A DNA stretch of 64,000 nucleotides from a candidate division FCPU426 bacterium. GTDB lineage: Bacteria > Oederibacteriota > Muellerivitia > Muellerivitales > Muellerivitaceae. Made by a program: the position numbers and the translations under genes. The stretch covers positions 18,960-82,959 of the forward strand of contig JASHNQ010000112.1 of assembly GCA_030041545.1 (NCBI GenBank), given 5' to 3'. Below are positions 7,913 to 15,214 of the stretch, piece by piece (the first letter of the stretch is position 1; the number at the start of each line of letters is the position of its first letter). A model generated the notes under the pieces. The model had not been told where the DNA came from and ran no database searches. It saw only the letters and a program-made list of their open reading frames with translations.

Positions 7913-7971
7913 CAATGGCTTTGCGGTTAATCCTTGAAAGTTCCCTTTGAAAATCCCATAATCTCTTCCTT

Positions 7972-8547
7972 ATGAAACTCCAGAACAACATCGCACTCAA
8001 GGAATGGGCCGTGGTCCTGAAGGCCCTGGAGGAAGGGAAGCAGACCATCCTCCTGCGCAAGGGCGGAATCCAGGAAGAGGGTGGGGAGTTCAAACCCGAG
8101 CACCCCGAGTTCTTCCTTTATCCCACTTTTGAGCATGAATCCGCCGCGGATATCAAGCCCGACTGGCGGCCGCGCCTGGCCGCCATTGAAAAGGAAAACA
8201 AGGACCCCAAACGGATCCATTTCCGCCTTTACGCCTCGGCGGAAAAAACAGAGAAAGCCACCGATTGGGAAGCCTGCAAGCGCTTGATCCCCTTCACGGT
8301 TTTAAGCGACGAAGCCTTTGAGAAAAAATTCAATTATGGCGATTGGCAGGGCGTTTATGTTTTTATCGTGCGCGTTTATTCCTTGCCCGTGCCTATGGAC
8401 CTTCCGCTGAAGCCCCCTTACGAAGGGTGCAAGAGCTGGGTGCCCTTGGAAACTTCCATGTTTACGGCGGGTTCCATGCCGGTCATCCCGGACGGGGCCT
8501 GGCCCTACACGAGGGACAAGATTTCGAAGGTCCTTCACTCCGCTTAA
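7972..8547 (+). CDS. DUF1802 family protein
   Basis: 191 residues. The opening NNIALKEWAVVLKALEEGKQTILLRKGGI, the HPEFFLYPTFEHE segment and the C-terminal KSWVPLE are the hallmarks of the DUF1802 family of bacterial and archaeal proteins. Biochemical function is not known. No signal or membrane segment, so probably cytoplasmic. The start at 7972 follows weak purine-rich sequence. Next downstream is the AmmeMemoRadiSam B gene. Confidence 0.8.
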   Translation: MKLQNNIALKEWAVVLKALEEGKQTILLRKGGIQEEGGEFKPEHPEFFLYPTFEHESAADIKPDWRPRLAAIEKENKDPKRIHFRLYASAEKTEKATDWEACKRLIPFTVLSDEAFEKKFNYGDWQGVYVFIVRVYSLPVPMDLPLKPPYEGCKSWVPLETSMFTAGSMPVIPDGAWPYTRDKISKVLHSA

Positions 8548-8596
8548 CGTCTTTCTTTCCCCTGCGCTCCGGCCAACTTTGTCCTATGATTGTTCT

Positions 8597-9436
8597 ATGA
8601 AACTGCAACCAGTGGTAGCGGGAGCTTTTTACCCGGGAAACCGCAGGCAACTCCAGGCGACCGTGGAGGCCTTTGGCCGGGAACAAGCCCCGGAATTGCA
8701 GGGTGAGCCGATAGGCTTTTTGTTGCCCCACGCGGGTTACCCCTACTCCGGCACGGTGGCCGCCCTGGGGTATCGCAGCCTTCCAAGTCCCGTGAAAACC
8801 GTCGTCCTAGCCGGCCCCAGCCACTATATCGCTTTCCGGGGGGTTTCGGTTTTCGACGGGGAATCGGCCCTGACCCCCCTGGGAGAAATGCCGGTGGACC
8901 AAGAGGCAGCCGAGTTTTTAATGAAATCCGACCCGCATATCGCTGAAATCCCAACCGCTTTCGCCAGGGAACACTCGGTGGAAGTGCACCTCCCCCTGAT
9001 CCAAACCTATCTTCCCCAAGCCAAAGTGGTCCCCATTGTCATGGGGCAGGGTGTGAAGGAAGCGGTGGAGCCCCTTGTCGGGGCGCTTTTGGCCCTGGCC
9101 CGGGAAAGGGAATTCCTCTTTGTGGCTTCCTCCGACTTGTCCCATTACCCGGACTACGAAACGGCGGTCAAAGCCGACCGGCAATTTTTGGACGCCTTGC
9201 TGACCGGGGATGAAAAAAAGGTGGCGGCAGCCGATGAAAAGATCATGTCCCGGCATTATCCCGACTACTATTGCACCCATTGCGGGAAAGAGCCCGTGGG
9301 GGTGCTTTTGGGTTTCGCCAAGGGGAGGGGCGCCGGCCAAAGCCGGCTTTTGGCCTACCGCAATTCGGGCGACGTCACCGGCGACCATTCCCGCGTGGTT
9401 GGCTACGCCGCAGTGGCGTTCTGTAAACAACAATGA
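8597..9436 (+). CDS. amrB: AmmeMemoRadiSam system protein B (MEMO1-like)
   Basis: 279 residues from the ATG at 8597; a TTG six codons earlier is possible, but MKLQPVVAGAFYPG is the usual family start. Conserved features are LPHAGYPYSG, AGPSHY, FAREHSVEVHLPL, ASSDLSHY and a late YYCTHCGKEPVGVLL, which carry the His, Asp and Cys residues clustered in the extradiol-dioxygenase-like pocket of MEMO proteins. In bacteria these genes travel with an AMMECR1 gene and a radical SAM gene; the pathway is poorly characterised. The AMMECR1 partner follows immediately; the radical SAM partner is not in this window. Confidence 0.92.
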   Translation: MKLQPVVAGAFYPGNRRQLQATVEAFGREQAPELQGEPIGFLLPHAGYPYSGTVAALGYRSLPSPVKTVVLAGPSHYIAFRGVSVFDGESALTPLGEMPVDQEAAEFLMKSDPHIAEIPTAFAREHSVEVHLPLIQTYLPQAKVVPIVMGQGVKEAVEPLVGALLALAREREFLFVASSDLSHYPDYETAVKADRQFLDALLTGDEKKVAAADEKIMSRHYPDYYCTHCGKEPVGVLLGFAKGRGAGQSRLLAYRNSGDVTGDHSRVVGYAAVAFCKQQ

Positions 9437-9463
9437 AATTGAGAATTCAAAATTGGAGTTTGA

Positions 9464-10048
9464 ATGAATCCTTCGGAAATGATCAACGAGGACGACCAGC
9501 GGCTGCTGCTACATTTGGCCCGCCATGCCATCCAGACGACCGTTCAAAAAGGCCGGCGCCTGCCCGTGGTGGAATCCCTTTCGCCCCTTTTGCGGGAGAA
9601 ACGGGGCGTTTTCGTCACCCTTTGGGAGGAGGAATTAAGGGGTTGTATCGGTTTTCCTTATCCGGTGAAGCCCCTGGCTGAGGCCGTCCAGGAAGCGGCG
9701 GTCAGCGCCGCCCTTCAGGATCCCCGGTTTCCCCCCGTGCGGATGGAGGAATTGCCGAGGATTGAACTTGAGATTTCAGCGCTGACCGTTCCCAAATCGA
9801 TCGAGCCTTCCCAAGTCCAAGTGGGGGTACATGGGCTCATCGCCAGCCGGGGGAACCGTTCGGGCCTTCTCCTTCCCCAAGTGGCGATGGAATACCAATG
9901 GGACGCCCAAACCTTCCTGGAACAGACCTGCGTGAAGGCGGGGCTTGAGCCGGATGCGTGGCGTGGAAAAATCAACCTCTATGCCTTTGAAGCGCAGGTT
10001 TTCAGCGAAGCCGATATGAAGAAGAAACAAAACGGTTCATTGAAATAA
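9464..10048 (+). CDS. amrA: AmmeMemoRadiSam system protein A (AMMECR1 domain)
   Basis: 194 residues. The AMMECR1 signature LRGCIG (in EELRGCIGFPYPV) is present, followed by AALQDPRFPPVRMEELPRIE and the late LLLPQVAMEY. Human AMMECR1 and bacterial homologues share this fold; its role with MEMO and a radical SAM enzyme is not settled, though lipid- or radical-related chemistry has been proposed. It lies 27 bases after the B gene, so the two are probably cotranscribed. Confidence 0.92.
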   Translation: MNPSEMINEDDQRLLLHLARHAIQTTVQKGRRLPVVESLSPLLREKRGVFVTLWEEELRGCIGFPYPVKPLAEAVQEAAVSAALQDPRFPPVRMEELPRIELEISALTVPKSIEPSQVQVGVHGLIASRGNRSGLLLPQVAMEYQWDAQTFLEQTCVKAGLEPDAWRGKINLYAFEAQVFSEADMKKKQNGSLK

Positions 10049-10120
10049 TAAAGATGTTTTAACCGTCATTCCCCGCAATGCCGTCATTTGCATTTTTATG
10101 GAATTCTTTTCCGGGCCTCG

Positions 10121-10149
10121 TTGAAAGGCGCGCAAGCGGGACTTATAAT
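10121..10149 (+). promoter_or_regulatory. promoter for the tandem DUF151 genes
   Basis: TTGAAA (10121-10126), 17 bases, TATAAT (10144-10149). Transcription would start near 10157, leaving a leader of about 110 bases before the ATG at 10266. Confidence 0.7.
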
Positions 10150-10265
10150 ATGAATATATTCGGTTTCCAAACGTAAAGGCCTCGGCCGGTTGAACCCTGC
10201 CCTTGAAATAAGCGACAAGCGCTTCCCACAATAAACGGGACAGCCCGTTGGACGGAGTTTGAGCC

Positions 10266-10769
10266 ATGATCGAAATGAAGGTGCGGGGCATCGCCATTGA
10301 TCCTACCCTTAAACAACCCGCGGTCATCCTGACCGATGAGGAAGAAAAGCGGTATTTGCCCATTTGGATCGGTGTGGCCGAGGCCACGGCCATTTTCCTG
10401 AAATTGAGCGATCAGGCCATCGCCCGCCCCATGAGCCACGACCTCTTGAAAAGCGTCATCGACGCCTTGGGCGCCAAGGTTTCCAAGGTGCTGGTGAGCG
10501 ACATCAACCAAAACACCTTTTTTGCCCGCGTTTTCCTGGAAACGCCGGCCACGGGTGAAAAGGTGGACGTGGATGCCCGGCCCTCGGACGCCATCGCGCT
10601 GGCCCTGCGTACCGGTTCGCCGATTTACGTGGCGGAGAAGGTGGTGGTGGCGCCCGGCGTCATCATCGTGGACAAAGACAAATGCAAGGAAGAGATGAAC
10701 GAATTCAAAAAGTTCCTTGAGAACCTCTCGCCGACCGATTTTAATTTCCCCGGGACCAATAAGCCATGA
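10266..10769 (+). CDS. DUF151 bifunctional nuclease-family protein, copy 1
   Basis: 167 residues. MIEMKVRGIAIDP, DEEEKRYLPIWIGVAEA and VDARPSDAIALALR are the conserved blocks of the BFN/DUF151 domain, which in characterised plant and bacterial members has RNase and DNase activity. The domain fills residues 1-130; a charged tail (EEMNEFKKFLENLSPTDFN) follows. GGAG precedes the ATG. The stop overlaps the next start as ATGA. The next gene is a close duplicate, about three quarters identical by hand alignment. Confidence 0.9.
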   Translation: MIEMKVRGIAIDPTLKQPAVILTDEEEKRYLPIWIGVAEATAIFLKLSDQAIARPMSHDLLKSVIDALGAKVSKVLVSDINQNTFFARVFLETPATGEKVDVDARPSDAIALALRTGSPIYVAEKVVVAPGVIIVDKDKCKEEMNEFKKFLENLSPTDFNFPGTNKP

Positions 10770-11257
10770 TCGAAATGAAAGTAAGGGGAATTGCGGTGGA
10801 CCCGGGACTCAAGATCCCCATGGTGATCCTGACGGATGAGGAAGAAAAACGCTACCTTCCCATCCCCATCGGGGTGGCGGAAGCCACGGCCATTTTCATC
10901 CAGCTCCAGGAACAGGCCATCCCCCGTCCCATGACCCACGACCTGTTGAAAAACGTTATTGAGGTCCTGGGCGCCAAGCTGGTCAAGGTGTTGGTCAACG
11001 ACCTCCACCAAAACACCTTTTTTGCGCGTTTGTTCCTCGAGTCTTCAGATTCCCGGGACAAACTGGAGGTGGATGCCCGGCCCTCGGACGCCATTGCCCT
11101 GGCCCTGCGCACCAATTCGCCCATTTTCGTCGCGGAAAAAGTAGTGGTGAACGCCACGATTGTGGATAAGGAAAAGTACAAGGAAGAAATGAGCGAGTTC
11201 AAGAAGTTCCTGGAGAACCTTTCCCCAACGGACTTCAACCTGCCAGGCCCGACCTGA
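10766..11257 (+). CDS. DUF151 bifunctional nuclease-family protein, copy 2
   Basis: 163 residues, a tandem duplicate of the gene before it, with identical opening MIEMKVRGIA and the same VDARPSDAIALALRT core and C-terminal tail. Differences cluster in the loop after FLE (residues ~93-98) and just after VAEKVVV, where copy 2 is two residues shorter. In the IWIGVAEA block, Trp is replaced by Pro. The ATGA overlap suggests both are made together, perhaps as a hetero-oligomer; that is inference. Confidence 0.9.
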   Translation: MIEMKVRGIAVDPGLKIPMVILTDEEEKRYLPIPIGVAEATAIFIQLQEQAIPRPMTHDLLKNVIEVLGAKLVKVLVNDLHQNTFFARLFLESSDSRDKLEVDARPSDAIALALRTNSPIFVAEKVVVNATIVDKEKYKEEMSEFKKFLENLSPTDFNLPGPT

Positions 11258-11258
11258 A

Positions 11259-11318
11259 AAACAGTTTTGAGTTATGGGCGTTGAGTTTTGTCCCACATCT
11301 CATTGCTAAAGTTTAAAA
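11259..11318. repeat. repeat of the TTTTGAGTT family, partial
   Basis: It contains AGTTTTGAGTT, and 11280-11303 is the exact reverse complement of 26238-26261 over 24 bases (a segment including TTTTGTCCCACATCTCAT). That second site lies in a larger copy of the same family 15 kb away. Confidence 0.8.
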
Positions 11319-11368
11319 CGGCCCTCCGGGTCAAATGGGTTCCTGAGGGTGGAACGAGAAAAGCGGAT

Positions 11369-11722
11369 ATGCCCCCTCAAGCTTCGAAGGGCCATTTGGC
11401 CCTGACCGACAAGCATTTTGTCCTTTTGTTCCACACCACCCACGAGACGATGCACGCGGAGTCGGTCCTGAAAAGCCGCCGTATGCGGTTCAAGTTGATT
11501 CCCCGTCCCCGGGACATTAAGGACGATTGCGGACTGGGCTTGGTGATTGTCAAAGAAGACCGGCCCCAAGTAGAGGAAATGCTTCCGCGCGAGGACATTT
11601 ACATCAAGGCGGCTTTCCATATTGAAAAGGACGGTCAATGGATAAGGGAAAACTATCCACCGGCGCCAATCTCCTACGACTCTCCACCCTCGGAATCCAG
11701 TTCGTCCTCTCCACTTTCGTAG
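11369..11722 (+). CDS. DUF3343 family protein (putative Se/S-carrier-like)
   Basis: 117 residues from the ATG at 11369. An earlier in-frame start at 11288 lies inside a repeat and is unlikely. The sequence HFVLLFHTTHETMHAESVLKSRRMRFKLIPRPRDI and the DDCGLGLVI segment match DUF3343, small proteins named for proximity to selenium or sulfur metabolism genes; the Cys in DDCG is the likely functional residue. Odd: the last ~28 codons (Pro/Ser-rich) overlap the atpZ start by 85 bases, so either the tail is an extension created by stop loss or atpZ starts later. Confidence 0.65.
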   Translation: MPPQASKGHLALTDKHFVLLFHTTHETMHAESVLKSRRMRFKLIPRPRDIKDDCGLGLVIVKEDRPQVEEMLPREDIYIKAAFHIEKDGQWIRENYPPAPISYDSPPSESSSSSPLS

Positions 11723-11877
11723 GGGTTTTTTTAGGCTGGTGCCTGAAGAAGCTTTTCCATTGGGGGGATTGGGCCATCATGGCGGGATTCTTTTTCGGCG
11801 TCCTGGCCGGTTACTTCGGCCTGTTGGAGGCCGTGAGGTCCCTCAACCGTGACTCCAAGAAACCCCCGGCCCCATGA
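11638..11877 (+). CDS. atpZ: AtpZ/AtpI-type ATP synthase accessory protein
   Basis: 79 residues with two membrane helices (about 20-40 and 46-64). LSTLGIQFVLSTFVGVFLGWCLKK and a Gly-rich second helix (AGFFFGVLAGYFGL) are typical of AtpZ, which in other bacteria lies ahead of the F-type ATP synthase operon and helps assembly or Mg2+ transport. The stop overlaps the next start (ATGA). The first part overlaps the DUF3343 gene in another frame. Confidence 0.82.
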   Translation: MDKGKLSTGANLLRLSTLGIQFVLSTFVGVFLGWCLKKLFHWGDWAIMAGFFFGVLAGYFGLLEAVRSLNRDSKKPPAP

Positions 11878-12302
11878 CCTCCCCCGCGCTCCACCGTTTC
11901 CAAGAGAAAGGTCCGCCGGCGCATCCTCCACCGGGGTGGATTCTCAAGGTTGCCTTGGGGACCCTTGGCGGCGGGGTGACGGTCTCCGCTGTTGCTTTTG
12001 TCCTTCAAAGAAAGGAACTGGCCCTCGGCCTTTTGTTGGGAGGGTTTGTTTCCATTTTGAACCTTTTCGGTTTGCACGCCCTAACAACGAAGGTTTTGGC
12101 CAGGGGGGATAAAAAACAAACGGTTTTTTGGTTTTGGAATCTTCTGCGGTGGCTTTTTTTTGTCGCCCTATGTTGGATTCTCCTCCGAATCTCCCCCTTT
12201 TGCCTTTTGGGAGCGGCCGGAACTTATCTCTGGTTCCTCGTGGTCCTTGGGTTGGTGGGATGGCGGTCCGTTTCCACCCCGAAAAGTTCCAACAGCCAGT
12301 AG
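11874..12302 (+). CDS. atpI: ATP synthase subunit I-like membrane protein
   Basis: 142 residues with four predicted membrane helices after a ~20-residue polar start. The layout, two helix pairs with LGLLLGGFVSILNLFGLH between them, and the position between atpZ and atpB fit the AtpI family that aids c-ring assembly. Sequence conservation in this family is low, so position is the main evidence. The next gene, atpB, follows after 164 bases with its own promoter and hairpin. Confidence 0.72.
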   Translation: MTSPALHRFQEKGPPAHPPPGWILKVALGTLGGGVTVSAVAFVLQRKELALGLLLGGFVSILNLFGLHALTTKVLARGDKKQTVFWFWNLLRWLFFVALCWILLRISPFCLLGAAGTYLWFLVVLGLVGWRSVSTPKSSNSQ

Positions 12303-12336
12303 GCATTAGGGGGCTGGGGCTATCCTTGGTTGAGGG

Positions 12337-12365
12337 TTGACCAAAAGGGTTGAAGTCATTAGACT
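12337..12365 (+). promoter_or_regulatory. candidate promoter upstream of atpB
   Basis: TTGACC (12337-12342), 17 bases, TAGACT (12360-12365). The predicted start near 12372 falls at the foot of the hairpin at 12373-12400. Confidence 0.5.
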
Positions 12366-12372
12366 ACCCCCG

Positions 12373-12400
12373 CTTTGTGAACTTTTTCACAAAGTTTTTT
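12373..12400 (+). terminator. intrinsic terminator before atpB
   Basis: Perfect 9-bp stem CTTTGTGAA/TTCACAAAG with a 4-base loop and six T. It can end transcripts of the atpZ-atpI unit, or act as a very early terminator on RNA from the promoter at 12337-12365. Confidence 0.8.
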
Positions 12401-12466
12401 CGTTAAACGCGCTCAACGCCATTCCTTTATTCCCTAATTTAAATCGAACCCGGGAAGGTTGTTTCG

Positions 12467-13273
12467 ATGGATCAAGCCGAAAGTCCTATTCATATTCCGT
12501 TTCACTTTGGGGGCCTTGAAAACGCCATCAATACCCTCACGGTCTCCTGGTTCGTGACGTTGCTCCTTTTGGCCTTGTTCCTCATGGTGCGCGTCCATTT
12601 TCGGACGGTGCCCACCGGTCTCCAAAATTTCTTTGAGCTGATCGTCGATTTCGTCCAGGGCCTGGCCGAACCCCTTGTCGGCCGCCACAGCGATTTCTTT
12701 TTTCCCCTTTTCTTTTATCTCTTCCTTTTCATTTTCTTCAACAACCTGATGGGTTTGATCCCCGGAATGATGTCTCCGACTAGCCGCGTGGACGTGAACG
12801 TGGGCATGGCCTTGATCGTCTTTTTGGCCACCCATGCCTGGGGCGTCAAGGAAAAAGGCCTCCTCAAGTACCTCTCCCACTTCCTTCCCCCGCCCATCCC
12901 GATCGATCCCAAGTCGCCCCTCTGGCTGAAAATCATGATGAGGACCATTTCCATGGGGCTGATGGTGATGATGCCCGCCATCCACCTGGTGGGAGAACTG
13001 GTGCGGCCCGTTTCGCTGACCATGCGGTTGTTCGGAAACATCATGGGGAAGGAAAAGATCCTGGCCGTTTCGGTGCTCCTGGTGATGATCCTTTGGGACG
13101 TGGCGGCTCCCTTCAAGGCCTTTTCCGTGCTTCCTTTCCTCCTTCGGGTGTTGATCGTGGTCTTGGGGGTTTTCGTGTCCTTCATCCAGGCTTTCGTGTT
13201 CATGTTCCTGTCCATGGTCTACATCGGCGGGGCGATCGAAGAACACGATGAGCACCCCGAACAACCTTCCTGA
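12467..13273 (+). CDS. atpB: ATP synthase F0 subunit a
   Basis: 268 residues, five or six membrane helices. The essential half-channel Arg is R187 in the conserved SLTMRLFGN, preceded by HLVGELVRPV. Subunit a passes ions to and from the c ring in the inner membrane. The start follows GGAAGG. A small hairpin (CCTTCC/GGAAGG, 13265-13280) overlaps the stop and may help set different expression of a and c. First gene of the a-c-b-delta-alpha-gamma-beta-epsilon series. Confidence 0.95.
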   Translation: MDQAESPIHIPFHFGGLENAINTLTVSWFVTLLLLALFLMVRVHFRTVPTGLQNFFELIVDFVQGLAEPLVGRHSDFFFPLFFYLFLFIFFNNLMGLIPGMMSPTSRVDVNVGMALIVFLATHAWGVKEKGLLKYLSHFLPPPIPIDPKSPLWLKIMMRTISMGLMVMMPAIHLVGELVRPVSLTMRLFGNIMGKEKILAVSVLLVMILWDVAAPFKAFSVLPFLLRVLIVVLGVFVSFIQAFVFMFLSMVYIGGAIEEHDEHPEQPS

Positions 13274-13321
13274 CGGAAGGCTGTTCGGAATTTTGAATTC
13301 GATGTTCCCGCGCAAGCGGGA
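13265..13321. repeat. hairpins between atpB and atpE
   Basis: CCTTCC-TGAC-GGAAGG (13265-13280) overlaps the atpB stop, and TTCCCGC-GCAA-GCGGGA (13305-13321) resembles REP-like elements common between bacterial genes. Neither is followed by a T-run. Confidence 0.6.
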
Positions 13322-13385
13322 TTCCCGGGGACCTGCCCCCGCTTGTTCCCTCGGATCCGTAAAACAATTAGCGAAGGAGTCGGTC

Positions 13386-13742
13386 ATGAAAAGGTTTTGG
13401 AAGGCGTTGTTCCTGACGATGGTTTTCGCGTGCCTCAACGGCGCGGTTTGGGCCCAGGCCGCGGCACCGAAGGCGGCCGAGGGAAGCGTTTGGTTTTTCG
13501 GCATGACGGTGGTGGGAGCGGGCCTGGCCATCGGCCTGGGCGCCATCGGCGCGGGCGTGGGCCAAGGTATGGCCGTGGGTAAGGCCCTGGAAGCCATGGC
13601 ACGGCAGCCGGAAATGGTGGGGACCATCCAAACCAACATGTTCATTGGTTTGGCCTTCATCGAGTCCCTTTGTATTTATGCCTTGGCGGTGGCTATGATT
13701 TTAATTTACGCCAACCCCTTCAAGAGCCTGTTCGTCGGGTGA
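13386..13742 (+). CDS. atpE: ATP synthase F0 subunit c, with signal-like N-terminus
   Basis: 118 residues from the ATG at 13386 (AAGGAG site), about 30-40 longer than a standard c subunit because of an N-terminal segment (KRFWKALFLTMVFACLNGAVWAQ) that looks like a cleavable signal, as in some other bacterial c subunits. Helix 1 carries GAGVGQG with Q60; helix 2 carries the ion-binding E93 in AFIESLCIY, followed by S94 and Y98. Q, ES and Y correspond to Gln32, Glu65-Ser66 and Tyr70 of the Na+-binding Ilyobacter c subunit, but the following Thr is Leu here. Na+ coupling is possible but not proven. Confidence 0.95.
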   Translation: MKRFWKALFLTMVFACLNGAVWAQAAAPKAAEGSVWFFGMTVVGAGLAIGLGAIGAGVGQGMAVGKALEAMARQPEMVGTIQTNMFIGLAFIESLCIYALAVAMILIYANPFKSLFVG

Positions 13743-13798
13743 AGTAAAACTTGCCTTGGGGGGCCTGGCCCCCAAGGATCATTTTGAAAAGAGAAACG

Positions 13799-14287
13799 AT
13801 GGAATTCGATTTAAATGTTTTCCTGCTTCAATTAGCCACTTTCCTCGTGGGCATGTGGCTCTCCGCCAAGATTTTCCTTCCTTATTTAAGGAAGTGGATG
13901 TCCGACCGCCAAAAACGCATTGAGGATCAATTGGCCGCCGCGGAAAAGCGCCAAAAGGACGCGGAGGCCCTCAAGGCGGAGTTCGAGAAAAAAGTGAAGG
14001 AGTTGGAGCAAAACACCGCCGACATCTTGCAGCGCACGCGCCAGGAAGCCACCAAGGGCCGCGATGAGGTGATTCAGGCCGCCCGCAAGGAAGCCGAGCT
14101 CATCCTTTCCGATGCCCGCAAGGCCATTCAGAGCGAGCGCCAGGAAGTCACCCAGGCCCTCCAAAAGGAAGTGGGGGTCCTCGCGGTCGCCATCGCGGAG
14201 AAGATCCTGCGCGCTTCGGTGGATGCCAAGGCCCAGGAAAAGCTGGTTCAAGAAGGCGTCAAGGAACTAGGAGCGAGAAAAAACTAG
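13799..14287 (+). CDS. atpF: ATP synthase F0 subunit b
   Basis: 162 residues from the ATG at 13799; an upstream in-frame start at 13751 lacks a ribosome site. One N-terminal membrane helix (about 5-27) is followed by a long charged coiled coil, the peripheral stalk that holds alpha3beta3 against rotation. No second b' gene is present, so a homodimer is likely. The gene is followed by a 349-base block of nested repeats before atpH. Confidence 0.93.
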   Translation: MEFDLNVFLLQLATFLVGMWLSAKIFLPYLRKWMSDRQKRIEDQLAAAEKRQKDAEALKAEFEKKVKELEQNTADILQRTRQEATKGRDEVIQAARKEAELILSDARKAIQSERQEVTQALQKEVGVLAVAIAEKILRASVDAKAQEKLVQEGVKELGARKN

Positions 14288-14294
14288 AATATTT

Positions 14295-14620
14295 CACCAC
14301 GAAGACACCCAGACACAAAGAACGGTTGAAAAGAAAAAGGGTTCATAAAATCGAAAATAAGATTTAGGACCCGTAACAAAACCCTGTTTTTAAGAAATAT
14401 CTCCCTCTCCCTTGAGGGGAGAGGGACGGGGTGAGGGTGGCAACCGAAGGGTTTTCCACACCCCTCACCGGGTTCGACTCCCTTCGGTCGCTCACCGCAA
14501 GCCTACCCTCCTGCCCTGAGGCTCTCGAAGGGCTCCCGCAAGGGGTGAGGGTCTGCGGAGGTTTTGTTAGAGTCTCTTAGCCTTGCTCGGTGTCTTTGTG
14601 CCTTGGTGGTTCAAAAGCCT
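14295..14620. repeat. CCACGAAG-family element split by a nested insertion
   Basis: The left arm TTCACCACGAAGACACCCAG near 14295 pairs with the right arm GTGTCTTTGTGCCTTGGTGG near 14592-14620. Between them lies a separate element with its own terminal repeats (14374-14569). The outer element is therefore interrupted. It fills the atpF-atpH gap. Confidence 0.7.
14374..14569. mobile_element. MITE-like element with 10-bp terminal inverted repeats, copy A
   Basis: TAACAAAACC (14374-14383) and its exact complement GGTTTTGTTA (14560-14569) bound a 196-base element with CCCTCTCCC/GGGGTGAGGG blocks. Copy B at 38565-38700 is nearly the same but 60 bases shorter. The difference is an internal segment, 14470-14534, related to the repeat at the start of the window. 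It has no coding capacity. Confidence 0.8.
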
Positions 14621-14636
14621 TTTTGTCGGAGAAATT

Positions 14637-15182
14637 ATGGAATCCGTTATCGCTGAAAAATACGCCGTAGCCCTTTTGCAAGTGGCCCGGGAGCAAAAGA
14701 CCGTAGACGCCATCGGGGCCGAAATCCAATCCATCCAGAAAACCGTTGAATCCAACGCGGACTTGAAAAATACGCTGGAACATCCCCGCGTCAAGGCGGG
14801 CGAAAAACTGTCGGCTTTGCAGGGGTTCTTGGGGCAAAAACTGTCCACCACGATGGAAAATTTTCTCCTGTTGCTCATCGTGAAAAAACGCATCAAGCAC
14901 TTGAGGGCGGTGGCGGATTATTACGAAAAGCTGCTTTGTGAAATAAAGGGAAAGGTCGTAGCCCGGGTCCTGACAGCCATATCCCTGACGGCCGCCCAAA
15001 AGCAAGTCCTCACCAACCAACTTTCCCGGATGTTGGGGCTTACGGTGGAATTGCGGGAAGAAGTCAAACCCGGCCTCATCGGCGGCATGATGGTGTACCT
15101 GGGCGACCAGCGCATGGATGGGAGCGTATTGGGCCAGTTGGAGCGCATGAAACAAAGGCTCGTGAGGGTTGAAATCGAATAA
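14637..15182 (+). CDS. atpH: ATP synthase F1 subunit delta
   Basis: 181 residues from the ATG at 14637. MESVIAEKYAVALLQVA and the C-terminal LTVELREEVKPGLIGGMMVYLGDQRMDGSV are the standard delta/OSCP blocks. Delta joins the b stalk to the top of alpha3beta3. Despite the repeats upstream, the ribosome site (GGAG) and start are intact. A repeat block of 142 bases separates it from atpA. Confidence 0.93.
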   Translation: MESVIAEKYAVALLQVAREQKTVDAIGAEIQSIQKTVESNADLKNTLEHPRVKAGEKLSALQGFLGQKLSTTMENFLLLLIVKKRIKHLRAVADYYEKLLCEIKGKVVARVLTAISLTAAQKQVLTNQLSRMLGLTVELREEVKPGLIGGMMVYLGDQRMDGSVLGQLERMKQRLVRVEIE

Positions 15183-15214
15183 CGACGGCCCTTCGATTTG
15201 ACTCAGGGCCATGA

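Noticed and set aside
13248..13385. Longer start for the c subunit at 13248
   Set aside because: The extra 46 codons cover the atpB end and a REP-like hairpin; AAGGAG and a signal-like start support 13386.
12434..13660. 408-codon open frame on the - strand opposite atpB and atpE
   Set aside because: Shadow of codon bias in two certain genes; the protein is dominated by His, Gln and Glu.
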